Shown: positions 51,474 to 60,240, counted from the stretch's first letter. The stretch: DNA of 64,000 nucleotides from JAHQVK01 sp036788295 (GCA_036788295.1 DAIQNR010000008.1:53393-117392); one strand, 5' to 3'. Notes: generated by a model not told the origin, from the sequence alone. Made by a program: numbers and translations.

Positions 51474-52493
51474 ATGAAGAAGGTCGGTATCGTGGGCTTG
51501 GGCAAGATGGGAATCTCCCACTTCGCCCTCCTCAACGCGCACCCCGACGTCGATTTGGTGGCCGCGGCAGACAGCAACGGCTTCCTCACCTCGGCGCTCA
51601 AGAAACATACGAAGACTCGGATGTTCAAGGACTACCGGGAGATGCTCGACAACACCGAGCTCGACGCGCTCCTGGTCGCCACGCCCACGAAGTTCCACTT
51701 CGAGATCACGAAGGATGCGCTCGAGCGCGGCCTGCACGTCTTCGTCGAGAAACCATTCACGCTCACCATCGATGAAGGCAAAGCCCTGGTCGATCTCGCG
51801 AGAGAAAAGGGAGCGGTCAATCAGGTTGGGTTTCACAACCATTTCGTGGGTACCTTCGCCGAGGTCCGGCGCCTGGTGAAGGCGGGGGCGATCGGCGAAC
51901 CCTTCCACGTCGCCGGAGAAGCCTACGGGCAGGTGGTGACCAAACCCCAGACCGCCACCTGGCGGTCCAAGAAGTCGGAGGGCGGGGGCTGCCTGCACGA
52001 CTACGCGTCGCACGTCGTGGACCTGATGAACTGGGTCGTCGGCCCGCCGGCTCGGGTGCTCGGGGCCCATCTCAGCTCCATCTTCTCCGAGGCGGTGGAC
52101 GACGCGGTCTATGCCACCTTCGATTACGGCCACGGCCTGTCCGGACAGATCACCACGAACTGGTCCGACACGAGCTACCGGAAGATGACCACCCGCATCA
52201 CTGTTTGCGGCAAGAAGGGCAAGATCGTCGCCGACCGCCAGGAGGTTCAGGTGTTCCTGAGCAAGGGCGCATCCTTCGAGAACTACGGGGAGGGCTGGAC
52301 CATCCGGTACATCACCGACCTGCAGGCGCCGGTCTGGTTCTATCTGCGCGGTGAAGAGTATTCTTCCCAGATCGATACGTTCGTGCAGAACGTGAAGACG
52401 GGGAACACCGAGGGCGAAAACACCTTCGCGTCCGCCTACGCGACCGATGTCGTACTCGATCTCATCCAAAAGGCGAACGAGACCCGGAGCTGA
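51474..52493 (+). CDS. Gfo/Idh/MocA-family oxidoreductase
   Basis: A 339-residue NAD(P)-dependent sugar or inositol dehydrogenase-like protein. The dinucleotide fold starts KKVGIVGLGKMGISHFAL. EKPF near residue 98 supplies the conserved Lys and Pro. NHFVGTFAEV and HDYASHVVDLMNWVVG belong to the C-terminal substrate domain (the latter carries the catalytic-type His and Asp). AGGAG precedes ATG 51474; earlier in-frame starts add an unrelated leader. It is followed after 2 bases by the next gene, so the two form an operon, probably in sugar-nucleotide or polysaccharide chemistry. Confidence 0.92.
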   Translation: MKKVGIVGLGKMGISHFALLNAHPDVDLVAAADSNGFLTSALKKHTKTRMFKDYREMLDNTELDALLVATPTKFHFEITKDALERGLHVFVEKPFTLTIDEGKALVDLAREKGAVNQVGFHNHFVGTFAEVRRLVKAGAIGEPFHVAGEAYGQVVTKPQTATWRSKKSEGGGCLHDYASHVVDLMNWVVGPPARVLGAHLSSIFSEAVDDAVYATFDYGHGLSGQITTNWSDTSYRKMTTRITVCGKKGKIVADRQEVQVFLSKGASFENYGEGWTIRYITDLQAPVWFYLRGEEYSSQIDTFVQNVKTGNTEGENTFASAYATDVVLDLIQKANETRS

Positions 52494-52495
52494 CC

Positions 52496-53356
52496 ATGGA
52501 TCGCATCCTGTTCGGAGACAACCAATTCTTCGGCGTGAACCACATGTCCGAGGAGAAGGCCCGGGCGCAAGCCATGAAGTTTCGCGACGTCGCGTCCATC
52601 ATGCGCGTCCTCGACGTCGCCTACGACGAGGGCATCAAGACGTTCATGTGCACGACCCACGACCGGATCGGCGACATCGCCGACCTGGTGAAGGCCAACC
52701 CCTCCCGCTACCCCGACTTCAGCTTCTACCCGGGCATGCCCTACGCCCACAAGTATGCCAACGCGGTCGGGGAGCTCGGCATCATGGGCACCCTCAAGAA
52801 ATTCGCTCCGGGGAACATCCTGGGCAGCCTGTTTCGGGGCGCGGTGGCCGGGATCACCCAAGACGTCCACGAGTTGATGAAGATGCTGGTGGACTCCGAG
52901 ATGAAGCGGTTTCGGGGTACGAAGACGCCGGTGATCTTTCTTCAGAACGTGGTGACGGACCTGCTGCTCGGCTTCGGCATGAACGAGATCCTTCGGGCCT
53001 TTCACGACTACTGCGCGAGCAAATACGGGGCGGAGGCTGGCTTTTTTACCATGAACATGCCAAAGCTCGTGGACGTTCTGCACGAGCAGGGGATCGAGAA
53101 CCCCATCATCTGCGCCAACATCAACAAGATCGGGTTTCGGATGTGCGGCGGCGTGGATGCGTATGTGGAGACGCTGGCCACCAAGCAGTTTCGGCCGGTT
53201 GCCATGTCGGTGTTCGCCTCGGGGGCCATCCCCCCGGCCGAGGCCATCGAGTGGGTGTGCGGGTTGCCGAAGCTCGAGGCCATCGTGTTCGGGGCGTCCT
53301 CGAGGCAGAACATCCAGTCCACCCGGGAGCTCATCGACAAGCACTGGCGGTTTTGA
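52496..53356 (+). CDS. Predicted TIM-barrel (aldo-keto-reductase-like) protein, unknown function
   Basis: A 286-residue soluble protein starting RILFGDNQFFGVNHMSEEKA. Repeating beta/alpha segments (GIKTFMCTTHDR, PVIFLQNVVTDLLLG, NPIICANINKIGFRM, AIVFGASSRQNI) fit a TIM barrel. The closing segment resembles the phosphate-binding end of aldo-keto reductases, but the usual catalytic Tyr/Lys/His pattern is not clear. It is translationally close to the Gfo/Idh/MocA oxidoreductase (2 bases), suggesting a shared sugar-modification step. Confidence 0.72.
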   Translation: MDRILFGDNQFFGVNHMSEEKARAQAMKFRDVASIMRVLDVAYDEGIKTFMCTTHDRIGDIADLVKANPSRYPDFSFYPGMPYAHKYANAVGELGIMGTLKKFAPGNILGSLFRGAVAGITQDVHELMKMLVDSEMKRFRGTKTPVIFLQNVVTDLLLGFGMNEILRAFHDYCASKYGAEAGFFTMNMPKLVDVLHEQGIENPIICANINKIGFRMCGGVDAYVETLATKQFRPVAMSVFASGAIPPAEAIEWVCGLPKLEAIVFGASSRQNIQSTRELIDKHWRF

Positions 53357-53365
53357 GGCCGGAGC

Positions 53366-53872
53366 TCAGCGCGGGCCAGCGAGCGCGGCGCCGAGCGCGA
53401 GACCCGCGAGCAGACCGAAGGCGAGCGCCGCCGCCCCGCGCCGCTTTGGCGGGGGGAATCGGACCCTCATGATGCGGCCCTCGTTCATGTCCACGAGCAG
53501 GACGCGCCTGATGCCGAACACCTCGGCGTACTCCCGCAGCTGACGGCGGGTGCCTTCGTGCCCAGGGTCGGCGCCGGCGCCGGTCTTCACCTCCACCAGC
53601 CACCGCCTCAACGCCCGGCGCGCGATGAAGTCCACCCGCACCTCCTTCTCGGTCCATGCGCCGTCCACCTGCACGCGCGCCTTTCCCCTCACTTGACGGG
53701 CGACGACGCGAAAGCCGGCGCCCTCGAGGAGGCTGGTCGCCTGCCGTTCCCCCGAGACCGCGCGCTGGGCTCGGCGGCGGCGGGCGCGTCGGTCGAGCCA
53801 CCGAGCGGCCTGGCCGGCGATGATGGCCCCCACGACCGCCGCGGCGCTGGCGAGGAGGACGTCGTGGTTCAT
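53366..53872 (-). CDS. Membrane-anchored PD-(D/E)xK nuclease-like protein
   Basis: A 168-residue protein with an N-terminal helix (DVLLASAAAVVGAIIAGQAA), an Arg-rich stretch and a compact domain. In that domain VRVDFIARRALRRWLVEVKTG places Asp and Glu-x-Lys as in restriction-endonuclease-like folds. A second helix (AALAFGLLAGLALGAALAG) ends the protein. Both termini would be in the membrane with the nuclease-like domain between them, probably cytoplasmic given the basic flanks. ATG 53872 is preferred; the frame is open to 54058 but that region overlaps the divergent gene's leader. Function unknown. Confidence 0.7.
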   Translation of the reverse strand: MNHDVLLASAAAVVGAIIAGQAARWLDRRARRRRAQRAVSGERQATSLLEGAGFRVVARQVRGKARVQVDGAWTEKEVRVDFIARRALRRWLVEVKTGAGADPGHEGTRRQLREYAEVFGIRRVLLVDMNEGRIMRVRFPPPKRRGAAALAFGLLAGLALGAALAGPR

Positions 53873-54060
53873 GAAGCGACCGAGCAAGCCGGTGCGCGCC
53901 GGATTTCGGTTCGACGCCGGACCGCTCGCGCCATCTTTGGCGCGCTGGCTCCGTATGGGGCGCGCCGACGACAGGCTTTCGACCCCCATGGGCTTGGCCT
54001 CGGTCCTGCAATGACTCCGCAGCGAGGGGCGGCCAGAGCTGCCCCCAGGGAGATCCATCC

Positions 54061-54465
54061 ATGTCGAACCATCACGCTTTCCGCCTCTTCACCGCCCTCG
54101 GCGTCGCCGCTGCGCTCCTTTCTCCTCGGGCCGGCCACGCTGGCGGCGCCCGGTCGAGCGACCTCTCGCTCGATGCGCCCGGCGACCAGGCGACCGTCGT
54201 CCGCGTCCGCACCCCTGGCAAGTCGGCGGTGACCTTTCGGGCCCAATCGGAGGCGATCGCCGAGGGGATGGTCCTCGTCTTCGAAGTCACCTCGATCGGG
54301 CGGGCCGGGGCGGTCAAAAGGTGGCGCTGCGTCGCGGTGGACGACGTATCCGAGTGCTTGGGCCAGCCGGTGCGGGTCGCGTACCTCCCGAGCGACGACG
54401 CCATCGTGCTGCACGCCCAAGTCGCGCCCGGCTCGGACCCGGGCCCCGCGTTCGCGCTCCGTTGA
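54061..54465 (+). CDS. Small secreted hypothetical protein
   Basis: A 134-residue protein with a clear Sec signal (AFRLFTALGVAAALLSPRAGHAGG). The mature beta-rich domain of about 105 residues (ATVVRVRTPGKSAVTFRAQS, then MVLVFEVTSIG) has one Cys pair. I see no family. It stands alone before the sigma-54 activator, with an 81-base gap. Probably periplasmic. Confidence 0.72.
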   Translation: MSNHHAFRLFTALGVAAALLSPRAGHAGGARSSDLSLDAPGDQATVVRVRTPGKSAVTFRAQSEAIAEGMVLVFEVTSIGRAGAVKRWRCVAVDDVSECLGQPVRVAYLPSDDAIVLHAQVAPGSDPGPAFALR

Positions 54466-54546
54466 ACGCGACTCGGCTCGATACGACCCGAGCTCGTCCC
54501 GAACGAAAGCTCTGCACCTTCCGCTTCGGCCGCCGATGGTCTTTTC

Positions 54547-55626
54547 GTGGCCGTCGTTCGTCTCGCTGGAGCACCGGAACCCACACCGGCCGCCGCGCCG
54601 GTCGTGGCGAGCCCGGCGATGGTCCGGGTCTTCGCGAGCGTCGGTCGGATCGGCGCGTCCGGCGTTCCGGTGCTGCTTCGGGGGGAAACCGGGACGGGCA
54701 AGGAGGTCGTGGCCCGCGCGCTCCACGAGGCCAGCTCCCGGCGGGCCGGCCCCTTTCGCTGCGTCAATTGCGGCGGTTTGCCCGAGGGGCTCATCGAAGC
54801 CACGCTCTTCGGCCACGAACGAGGGGCCTTCACCGGCGCCAACGACCGAAAGGCGGGCGTGTTCGAGGCCGCCGCCGGCGGCACCGTGTTCCTCGATGAG
54901 ATCGGTGAGATGTCACCGGGGGCCCAGGCCAGCATCCTCCGTGTGCTCGAGAGCAAAAAAGTGGTGCGGGTCGGAGGCGTCGAGGAGATCCCGGTGGACG
55001 CCCGCGTGGTCTCGGCGACCCACCGCGACCTCGAGTCGATGTGCGAGCGAGGCCTGTTCCGGTGGGACTTGTTCTATCGGCTCGACGTCGTGAGCCTGGC
55101 GCTGCCCCCGCTCAGGGAGCGCCCCGAAGACGTGGAGCCGCTCGCCGAGCGGTTCCTCTGCGAGGCGGCCGCGGCCCAGGGCCGCCCCCCGCCCTCGCTG
55201 TCGGGCGACGCGAAAGCGGCGATGCGCGCGCACAGCTGGCCAGGCAACGTCCGAGAGCTGAAGAACGCGATGGAGCGGGCGGTGGCGATCGGGACCAAGG
55301 ACCTCGTTCGCGCCGAGGACCTCCCCCTGACCGTGCGCCGCCAGCCGGCCGGGCTCCGTACCCTCGAGCCACCGCCCCCTGCGGCCTTGGCCGTCGAGCC
55401 GTGCGAAGATGGGCCCACCGAGGACCTCGGCGAGCTGGACTATCGCTCGCAGCTTCGGGAGGCAGAGCGGCAGATTCTGCTTCGAGGGCTCGAGCGAGCC
55501 CGATGGAACCAGACCGAAGCCGCGCGTGTTTTGCGCATGCCGCTCAGGACCCTGGTCCACAAGATCACGGGACTCGATCTCCGGCCTCGGATCGAGGCCC
55601 AGAAGCGGCGGCGCCGCCGGTTCTGA
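54547..55626 (+). CDS. Sigma-54-dependent transcriptional activator without sensor domain
   Basis: A 359-residue bacterial enhancer-binding protein. The AAA+ domain is complete: Walker A GETGTGKEVV, the sigma-54-contacting GAFTGA (GHERGAFTGAN), Walker B TVFLDEIGEMSP and LYYRLDVVSL-type arginine region (LFYRLDVV). The C-terminus carries a Fis-type helix-turn-helix (NQTEAARVLRMPLRTLVHKI). Only about 25 residues precede the AAA+ core, so no receiver, GAF or FHA domain is attached. It may be constitutively active or controlled in trans. GTG start. It lies directly upstream of sucA, separated by a probable terminator. Confidence 0.92.
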   Translation: MAVVRLAGAPEPTPAAAPVVASPAMVRVFASVGRIGASGVPVLLRGETGTGKEVVARALHEASSRRAGPFRCVNCGGLPEGLIEATLFGHERGAFTGANDRKAGVFEAAAGGTVFLDEIGEMSPGAQASILRVLESKKVVRVGGVEEIPVDARVVSATHRDLESMCERGLFRWDLFYRLDVVSLALPPLRERPEDVEPLAERFLCEAAAAQGRPPPSLSGDAKAAMRAHSWPGNVRELKNAMERAVAIGTKDLVRAEDLPLTVRRQPAGLRTLEPPPPAALAVEPCEDGPTEDLGELDYRSQLREAERQILLRGLERARWNQTEAARVLRMPLRTLVHKITGLDLRPRIEAQKRRRRRF

Positions 55627-55627
55627 C

Positions 55628-55661
55628 CCCTGACGCGCGTCCGTGATCGGGGGTTTTTTCG
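55628..55661 (+). terminator. Probable terminator between the sigma-54 activator and sucA
   Basis: An imperfect stem pairs CCCC plus an inner ACG with CGT and GGGGG, and is followed by six T residues, directly behind the activator stop. The stem is weaker than the one after tRNA-Leu. It covers the GTG at 55643, which argues against that codon as the sucA start. Confidence 0.5.
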
Positions 55662-55720
55662 CCGCATTTCGGGCGCTGAGGCTGCGATTCGGAGAACCCG
55701 AGTTGAGGCCGCGCGCGCCG

Positions 55721-58700
55721 ATGGATAGGACACCTTTCATGATGGAGGGGACGGGAGGCACCCCGGGCGGCATCGACCTCGGCGGGTTTGCCCGGCACAA
55801 CCTCGATTTCGTCGAGGCGCTCCATGGAGCGTGGCGCGACGACCCGGGCGCCGTCGACCCGGAGTGGGCGGCGTGGTTCTCCGCGCTCGAAGATGGGGAC
55901 GGCGCTGGCGACCCGGGCGCGATCGTGCACGGCCCTTCGTTTCGGCCCCACAGCATCTTCGATCCGGGCGGCGCCTCCGCGGCCGGGGACGCGCCCTCCG
56001 CCGGGGAGGAGCTTCCCCGGTACGACGGCAGGACCGTGGCCGACCGGGCGGTTTTCCTCCGGGAGGTGACCGTCTTTCGAGACCTGTCCGAAGACGACCT
56101 CACGGCCGTCGCGGCCGCCGCCGAAGAGCTCGAGGTGCCGGATGGCGGGCTCCTCATGCGCCAGCTCGAGGTCGGGCGGGAGGTCTTCGTGGTCACCGAG
56201 GGCCGGATCCTCATCGAGCGGGACGGCCGACTGCTCGCCGAGCTCGGGCCGGGCGAGGTCATCGGCGAGATGTCGATCCTCGACGAGCAGCCCCGGTCGG
56301 CGAGCGCGCTGGCCCAAGGCGCGGCCCGGGTGCTCCGCATCGGGGCCAAGGAGCTGAAGCGCCTGTTTCGCGACCGCTCCGGGCTCGCCCTCGGCGTCGT
56401 TCAGACCCTGACCAAGCGGCTCCGGGACACCAACACCCGCCAGGACAAGGTGGACCAGCTCATCCGGGCGTACCGGGTCCGGGGCCACCTCCTCGCCGAG
56501 CTCGACCCGCTCGGCCGAACGAAACCGCCCTATCCGGAGCTCGACCCGGCCTACTATGGGTTCGGCGAGTCCGACCTCGACATCGTGTTCTCATCGACGA
56601 CGATCCCCGGTCGTCACTCGATGACATTGAGGAACATCCTCGACCATCTCCGGGCTACCTATTGCCGATCGATCGGGGTGCAGTTCATGCACATCGACGA
56701 CGTGCAGGTCAAGATGTGGCTCCAGGATAGGATGGAGAGCACGCGCAACGTCCGCTCTCTGTCCCACGAGGAGCAGCTTCGGATTCTCACCAAACTCACC
56801 GACGCCGAGATCTTCGAGCAGTTCATCCACAAGAAGTTCATCGGAGCCAAGCGATTCAGCCTCGAGGGGGCGGAGTCGCTCATCCCTCTGCTCGACCTCG
56901 CCGTGGAGACCGCGGGCGAACACGGCGTGAGGGAGGTGGTCATCGGGATGGCCCACCGAGGCCGCCTGAACGTGCTCGCGAACATCCTCGGGAAGCCAGC
57001 CCAGCAGATCTTTCGAGAGTTCGACGACCAGCACGGCGACCAGATGCTCGGGCGCGGCGACGTGAAGTACCACCTGGGGCACTCATCGGACCGCGTCACC
57101 GCGAACGGAAACCGGGTCCATCTTTCGCTCGCCTTCAACCCGAGCCACCTCGAGTTCGTGACGCCGGTGGTGACCGGCCGGGTCCGGGCCAAGCAGGACC
57201 GCCACGGCGACGCGGCCCGAACCACCGGGATGGGCATCGCCATTCACGGGGACGCGGCCTTCGCCGGACAGGGCGTCGTGCAGGAGACCCTGAACTTCTC
57301 CCGCCTCGACGGGTACAGGACGGGCGGGACCCTCCACATCATCACGAACAACCAGATCGGCTTCACCACCCTGCCCGAGCAGTCGAGGTCCACGCAGTAC
57401 GCGACCGACGTCGCCAAGATGCTGCAAATCCCGATCATTCACGTCAACGGGGAGAGGCCCGAGGCGGTGGCCCAAGCGGTCGCGCTCGCCATGGAATTTC
57501 GTCGGACCTTCTCGAGCGACGTCATCATCGACATGTACTGCTACCGGCGGTACGGGCACAACGAAGGGGACGAGCCGGCCTTCACCCAGCCTGAAATGTA
57601 CCGGGTGATTCGAGCCCGCCGCAGCGTCCGAGAGAGCTACGTCGAGAACCTCACCGGGCTCGGCGAGGTGACGACCGAGCAGGCCGAGGACATCGCGCTC
57701 GCCCGCCGCGACAAGCTCGAGAAGAGCCTCGACGAGGCGCGGAAGACCGAGATCGCGCCGGCGGCCTTCAACTCGGGGCAGGGGTATTGGCAGCAGTTTC
57801 GGGGCGGCCACGACGCCGACTGCCCCGAGGTCGAGACAAATGTCCCAAAAGAGCGGCTGCTCGAGCTGCTCGAGTCCATCGAGCGCCTCCCCGATGGGTT
57901 CACACCCCACCCAAGGTTCGCCCGGCTCGGAAAACAGCGAGAAGAGATGCGGCTGTCGGAGCGGCCCCTGGACTGGGCGGCCGGAGAAGCGCTCGCCTTC
58001 GCCTCTTTGGTCTCGGAGGGCCGCCGGGTTCGTCTCACCGGTCAGGACTCGGAGCGGGGGACGTTCAGCCACCGCCACGCCGTGCTGCACGACCACGAGA
58101 CCGGGGCCCGGCACTCGGTCTTCGCCGAAGTGGCAGCAGAGGGCGATGGGGTCTTCGAGGTCCACAACTCCCCGCTGTCCGAGATCGGGCCGCTCGCGTT
58201 CGAGTACGGCTACAGCCTCGACTACCCGGAGGCGCTCGTCGTTTGGGAAGCCCAGTTCGGGGACTTCGTGAACGTGGCCCAGGTGATCATCGACCAGTTC
58301 ATCACCAGCGGTGAGGACAAGTGGGGGCGGCTGACCGGGCTGGTGCTGCTGCTCCCCCACGGCTTCGAGGGCCAGGGCCCCGAGCACTCGAGCGCCCGGC
58401 TCGAGCGCTTTTTGGTGGCCGCCGCCGAGGACAACATCCAGGTGTGCAACCTGACGACCCCGGCGCAGCTCTTTCACGCGCTGCGCCGGCAGGTGCTCCG
58501 GCCGCTGCGAAAGCCGCTCGTCATCATGTCGCCAAAGAGCCTGCTTCGGCACCCGCGGGCGACCTCGACCATCGAGGAGCTCTCCGAGGGAGGGTTTCGG
58601 CGCATCATGCCCGATCGCTCCCCAGAGGTCCTGCCCGAGCGGGTGCGCCGGGTGCTGCTGACGTCCGGGAAGCTCTTCTATGAGCTCGAAGAGGAGCGAG

Positions 58701-59005
58701 AGCGGCTCGACGTCAAGGACGTCGCGCTGCTGCGAATGGAGCAGTACTACCCGCTTCACGACGACGAGCTCAAGCGGCTGCTCGACCCCTACCCCGAGGG
58801 CACGCCCGTGGTGTGGGTGCAGGAGGAGCCCCGCAACATGGGCGCTTGGGGCTTTTTGAACTTGCGGTACAATGGGTCGCTGTTCGGCCGGCACCGGTTC
58901 TCGGCGATCACGAGGCCGGCGTCGGCGAGCCCGGCCACCGGCTCTCCGTCGGCCCACAGGGTCGAGCAAGAGAAGATCCTCGCCAAAGCCTTCGCCCGCG
59001 AATAG
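55721..59005 (+). CDS. sucA: 2-oxoglutarate dehydrogenase E1 with inserted cyclic-nucleotide-binding domain
   Basis: Decarboxylates 2-oxoglutarate with thiamine diphosphate and passes succinyl to E2. The 1094-residue protein has an N-terminal E2-docking segment (NLDFVEALHGAWRDDPGAVD, residues 20-45). A cNMP-type domain lies at about 115-238: FRDLSEDDLTAVA and the cassette GEVIGEMSILDEQPRSASAL with the Glu and Arg of nucleotide binders. The E1 core follows from about residue 242 (VDQLIRAYRVRGH, GMAHRGRLNVL, GDAAFAGQGVVQETLN, YRRYGHNEGDEP). Ordinary SucA is about 930 residues; the extra length equals the insert. ATG 55721 is preferred over GTG 55643 (inside the terminator); ATG 55739, preceded by AGGA, is possible. 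sucB follows after 20 bases. Confidence 0.94.
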   Translation: MDRTPFMMEGTGGTPGGIDLGGFARHNLDFVEALHGAWRDDPGAVDPEWAAWFSALEDGDGAGDPGAIVHGPSFRPHSIFDPGGASAAGDAPSAGEELPRYDGRTVADRAVFLREVTVFRDLSEDDLTAVAAAAEELEVPDGGLLMRQLEVGREVFVVTEGRILIERDGRLLAELGPGEVIGEMSILDEQPRSASALAQGAARVLRIGAKELKRLFRDRSGLALGVVQTLTKRLRDTNTRQDKVDQLIRAYRVRGHLLAELDPLGRTKPPYPELDPAYYGFGESDLDIVFSSTTIPGRHSMTLRNILDHLRATYCRSIGVQFMHIDDVQVKMWLQDRMESTRNVRSLSHEEQLRILTKLTDAEIFEQFIHKKFIGAKRFSLEGAESLIPLLDLAVETAGEHGVREVVIGMAHRGRLNVLANILGKPAQQIFREFDDQHGDQMLGRGDVKYHLGHSSDRVTANGNRVHLSLAFNPSHLEFVTPVVTGRVRAKQDRHGDAARTTGMGIAIHGDAAFAGQGVVQETLNFSRLDGYRTGGTLHIITNNQIGFTTLPEQSRSTQYATDVAKMLQIPIIHVNGERPEAVAQAVALAMEFRRTFSSDVIIDMYCYRRYGHNEGDEPAFTQPEMYRVIRARRSVRESYVENLTGLGEVTTEQAEDIALARRDKLEKSLDEARKTEIAPAAFNSGQGYWQQFRGGHDADCPEVETNVPKERLLELLESIERLPDGFTPHPRFARLGKQREEMRLSERPLDWAAGEALAFASLVSEGRRVRLTGQDSERGTFSHRHAVLHDHETGARHSVFAEVAAEGDGVFEVHNSPLSEIGPLAFEYGYSLDYPEALVVWEAQFGDFVNVAQVIIDQFITSGEDKWGRLTGLVLLLPHGFEGQGPEHSSARLERFLVAAAEDNIQVCNLTTPAQLFHALRRQVLRPLRKPLVIMSPKSLLRHPRATSTIEELSEGGFRRIMPDRSPEVLPERVRRVLLTSGKLFYELEEERERLDVKDVALLRMEQYYPLHDDELKRLLDPYPEGTPVVWVQEEPRNMGAWGFLNLRYNGSLFGRHRFSAITRPASASPATGSPSAHRVEQEKILAKAFARE

Positions 59006-59025
59006 GGACAGAGACGAGAAGGAAC

Positions 59026-60240
59026 ATGTCGACCGAACTCAAGGTGCCCTCTGCGGGCGAATCCATCACCGAGGTGACCATCGTCGAGTGGCTCAAGCCG
59101 GAAGGGGCCTGGGTCGACCGGGACGAGACCATCGCGGTGATCGAGACCGACAAGGCGAACGTCGAGGTCAACGCGCCGGTCGCGGGCATCGTGAGCAAGA
59201 TCCTCAAGGGGGCCGGAGAGGAGGCGACGGTGGGCGAGGTCATCGGGCACCTCGACGCCCAGGACAAGCCCGCGGGCGCTCCGGAGCCGAAATCGGAGGC
59301 GGGAGCGGAGGCCACGGCGGAGCGGGCCGAGTCTCGACCTGGTTCAGGAGCGAAACCTGGGCCGAAGAGCGAGCCCGCGCCGAACGCCCACGCCCAAAAC
59401 GGAGAGTCGGGGTCGGTCAGAGCCCCTCCCTCCGTGCGGCGGGCGCTGCGGCAAGGCCTGCTCCATCCGGATCAGGTTCGGGCCCCGGGGATCGAAGGCT
59501 TCTCGGCGCCAGCGAGGGCGGAGCCGACCGCGCCGGCGGCCAGGGAAGAGGAGCGGGTGAAGATGACCCGTCTTCGAAAGACCATCGCCGCCAGGCTGGT
59601 CGAGGCCCAGCAGAGCGCCGCGATCCTCACCACCTTCAACGAGGTGGACATGGGCGCGGTCATGGCGCTCCGAAAATCGCATCAGGACACGTTCGTGGCT
59701 CGGCATGGGGTGAAGCTCGGCTTCATGTCCTTCTTCGTGAAGGCCGTCATCGAGGCTCTGAAGGACATCCCCCAGCTCAACGCGGCCGTAGACGGCGATG
59801 AGATCGTCTACCGCAACTACTTCGACATCGGGGTCGCGGTCGGCGGAGGCCGCGGGCTGGTCGTTCCCGTCATCCGCAGCGCCGAGCGGCTGAACTTCGC
59901 CCAGATCGAGCAGACGATCGGAGACTTCGGCAAGCGGGCCAAAGACAACAAGCTGAAGCCCGAGGATCTCGAGGGGGGCACGTTCACGATCTCGAACGGC
60001 GGGGTCTACGGGAGCATGATGTCCACCCCGATCCTGAACCCTCCGCAGAGCGGCATCCTCGGTCTTCACGCGATCAAGGATCGGCCGGTGGTGAAGGACG
60101 GCCAACTCGGGGTCGCCCCGATGATGTTCCTCGCCCTCAGCTACGACCACCGCATCGTCGATGGCCGCGAAGCGGTCACGTTTTTGGTGCGGGTCAAGGA
60201 CTGCATCGAGAACCCGACCCGCATCCTCCTCGAGGTCTGA
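59026..60240 (+). CDS. sucB: Dihydrolipoyl succinyltransferase (E2 of 2-oxoglutarate dehydrogenase)
   Basis: Transfers succinyl from E1-bound intermediate to CoA through a swinging lipoyl arm. The 404-residue protein has a lipoyl domain (ETDKANVEV with Lys near residue 44) and an Ala/Pro/Glu-rich linker. A region is expected to be the E3-binding domain (PPSVRRALRQGLLHPDQVRA). The catalytic domain has KMTRLRKTIAARL, TTFNEVDMGAVM, FDIGVAVGGGRGLVVPV and the active-site SYDHRIVDGREAV. The E3-binding segment stops early and lacks the usual G.R.TKEDV end, so it is degenerate. Preceded by gagaaggaac; cotranscribed with sucA. No lpd gene follows. Confidence 0.96.
   Translation: MSTELKVPSAGESITEVTIVEWLKPEGAWVDRDETIAVIETDKANVEVNAPVAGIVSKILKGAGEEATVGEVIGHLDAQDKPAGAPEPKSEAGAEATAERAESRPGSGAKPGPKSEPAPNAHAQNGESGSVRAPPSVRRALRQGLLHPDQVRAPGIEGFSAPARAEPTAPAAREEERVKMTRLRKTIAARLVEAQQSAAILTTFNEVDMGAVMALRKSHQDTFVARHGVKLGFMSFFVKAVIEALKDIPQLNAAVDGDEIVYRNYFDIGVAVGGGRGLVVPVIRSAERLNFAQIEQTIGDFGKRAKDNKLKPEDLEGGTFTISNGGVYGSMMSTPILNPPQSGILGLHAIKDRPVVKDGQLGVAPMMFLALSYDHRIVDGREAVTFLVRVKDCIENPTRILLEV

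Noticed and set aside
50685..52469. Minus-strand frame extending the vWA-like lipoprotein to over 1100 residues
   Set aside because: The upstream part is antisense to the exonuclease and the oxidoreductase, both with clear motifs. The lipobox near 50665 marks the true N-terminus region.
55643..55720. GTG start of sucA at 55643
   Set aside because: It lies within a probable terminator stem and adds a segment (VIGGFFAAFRALRLRFG) with no counterpart in E1 proteins.
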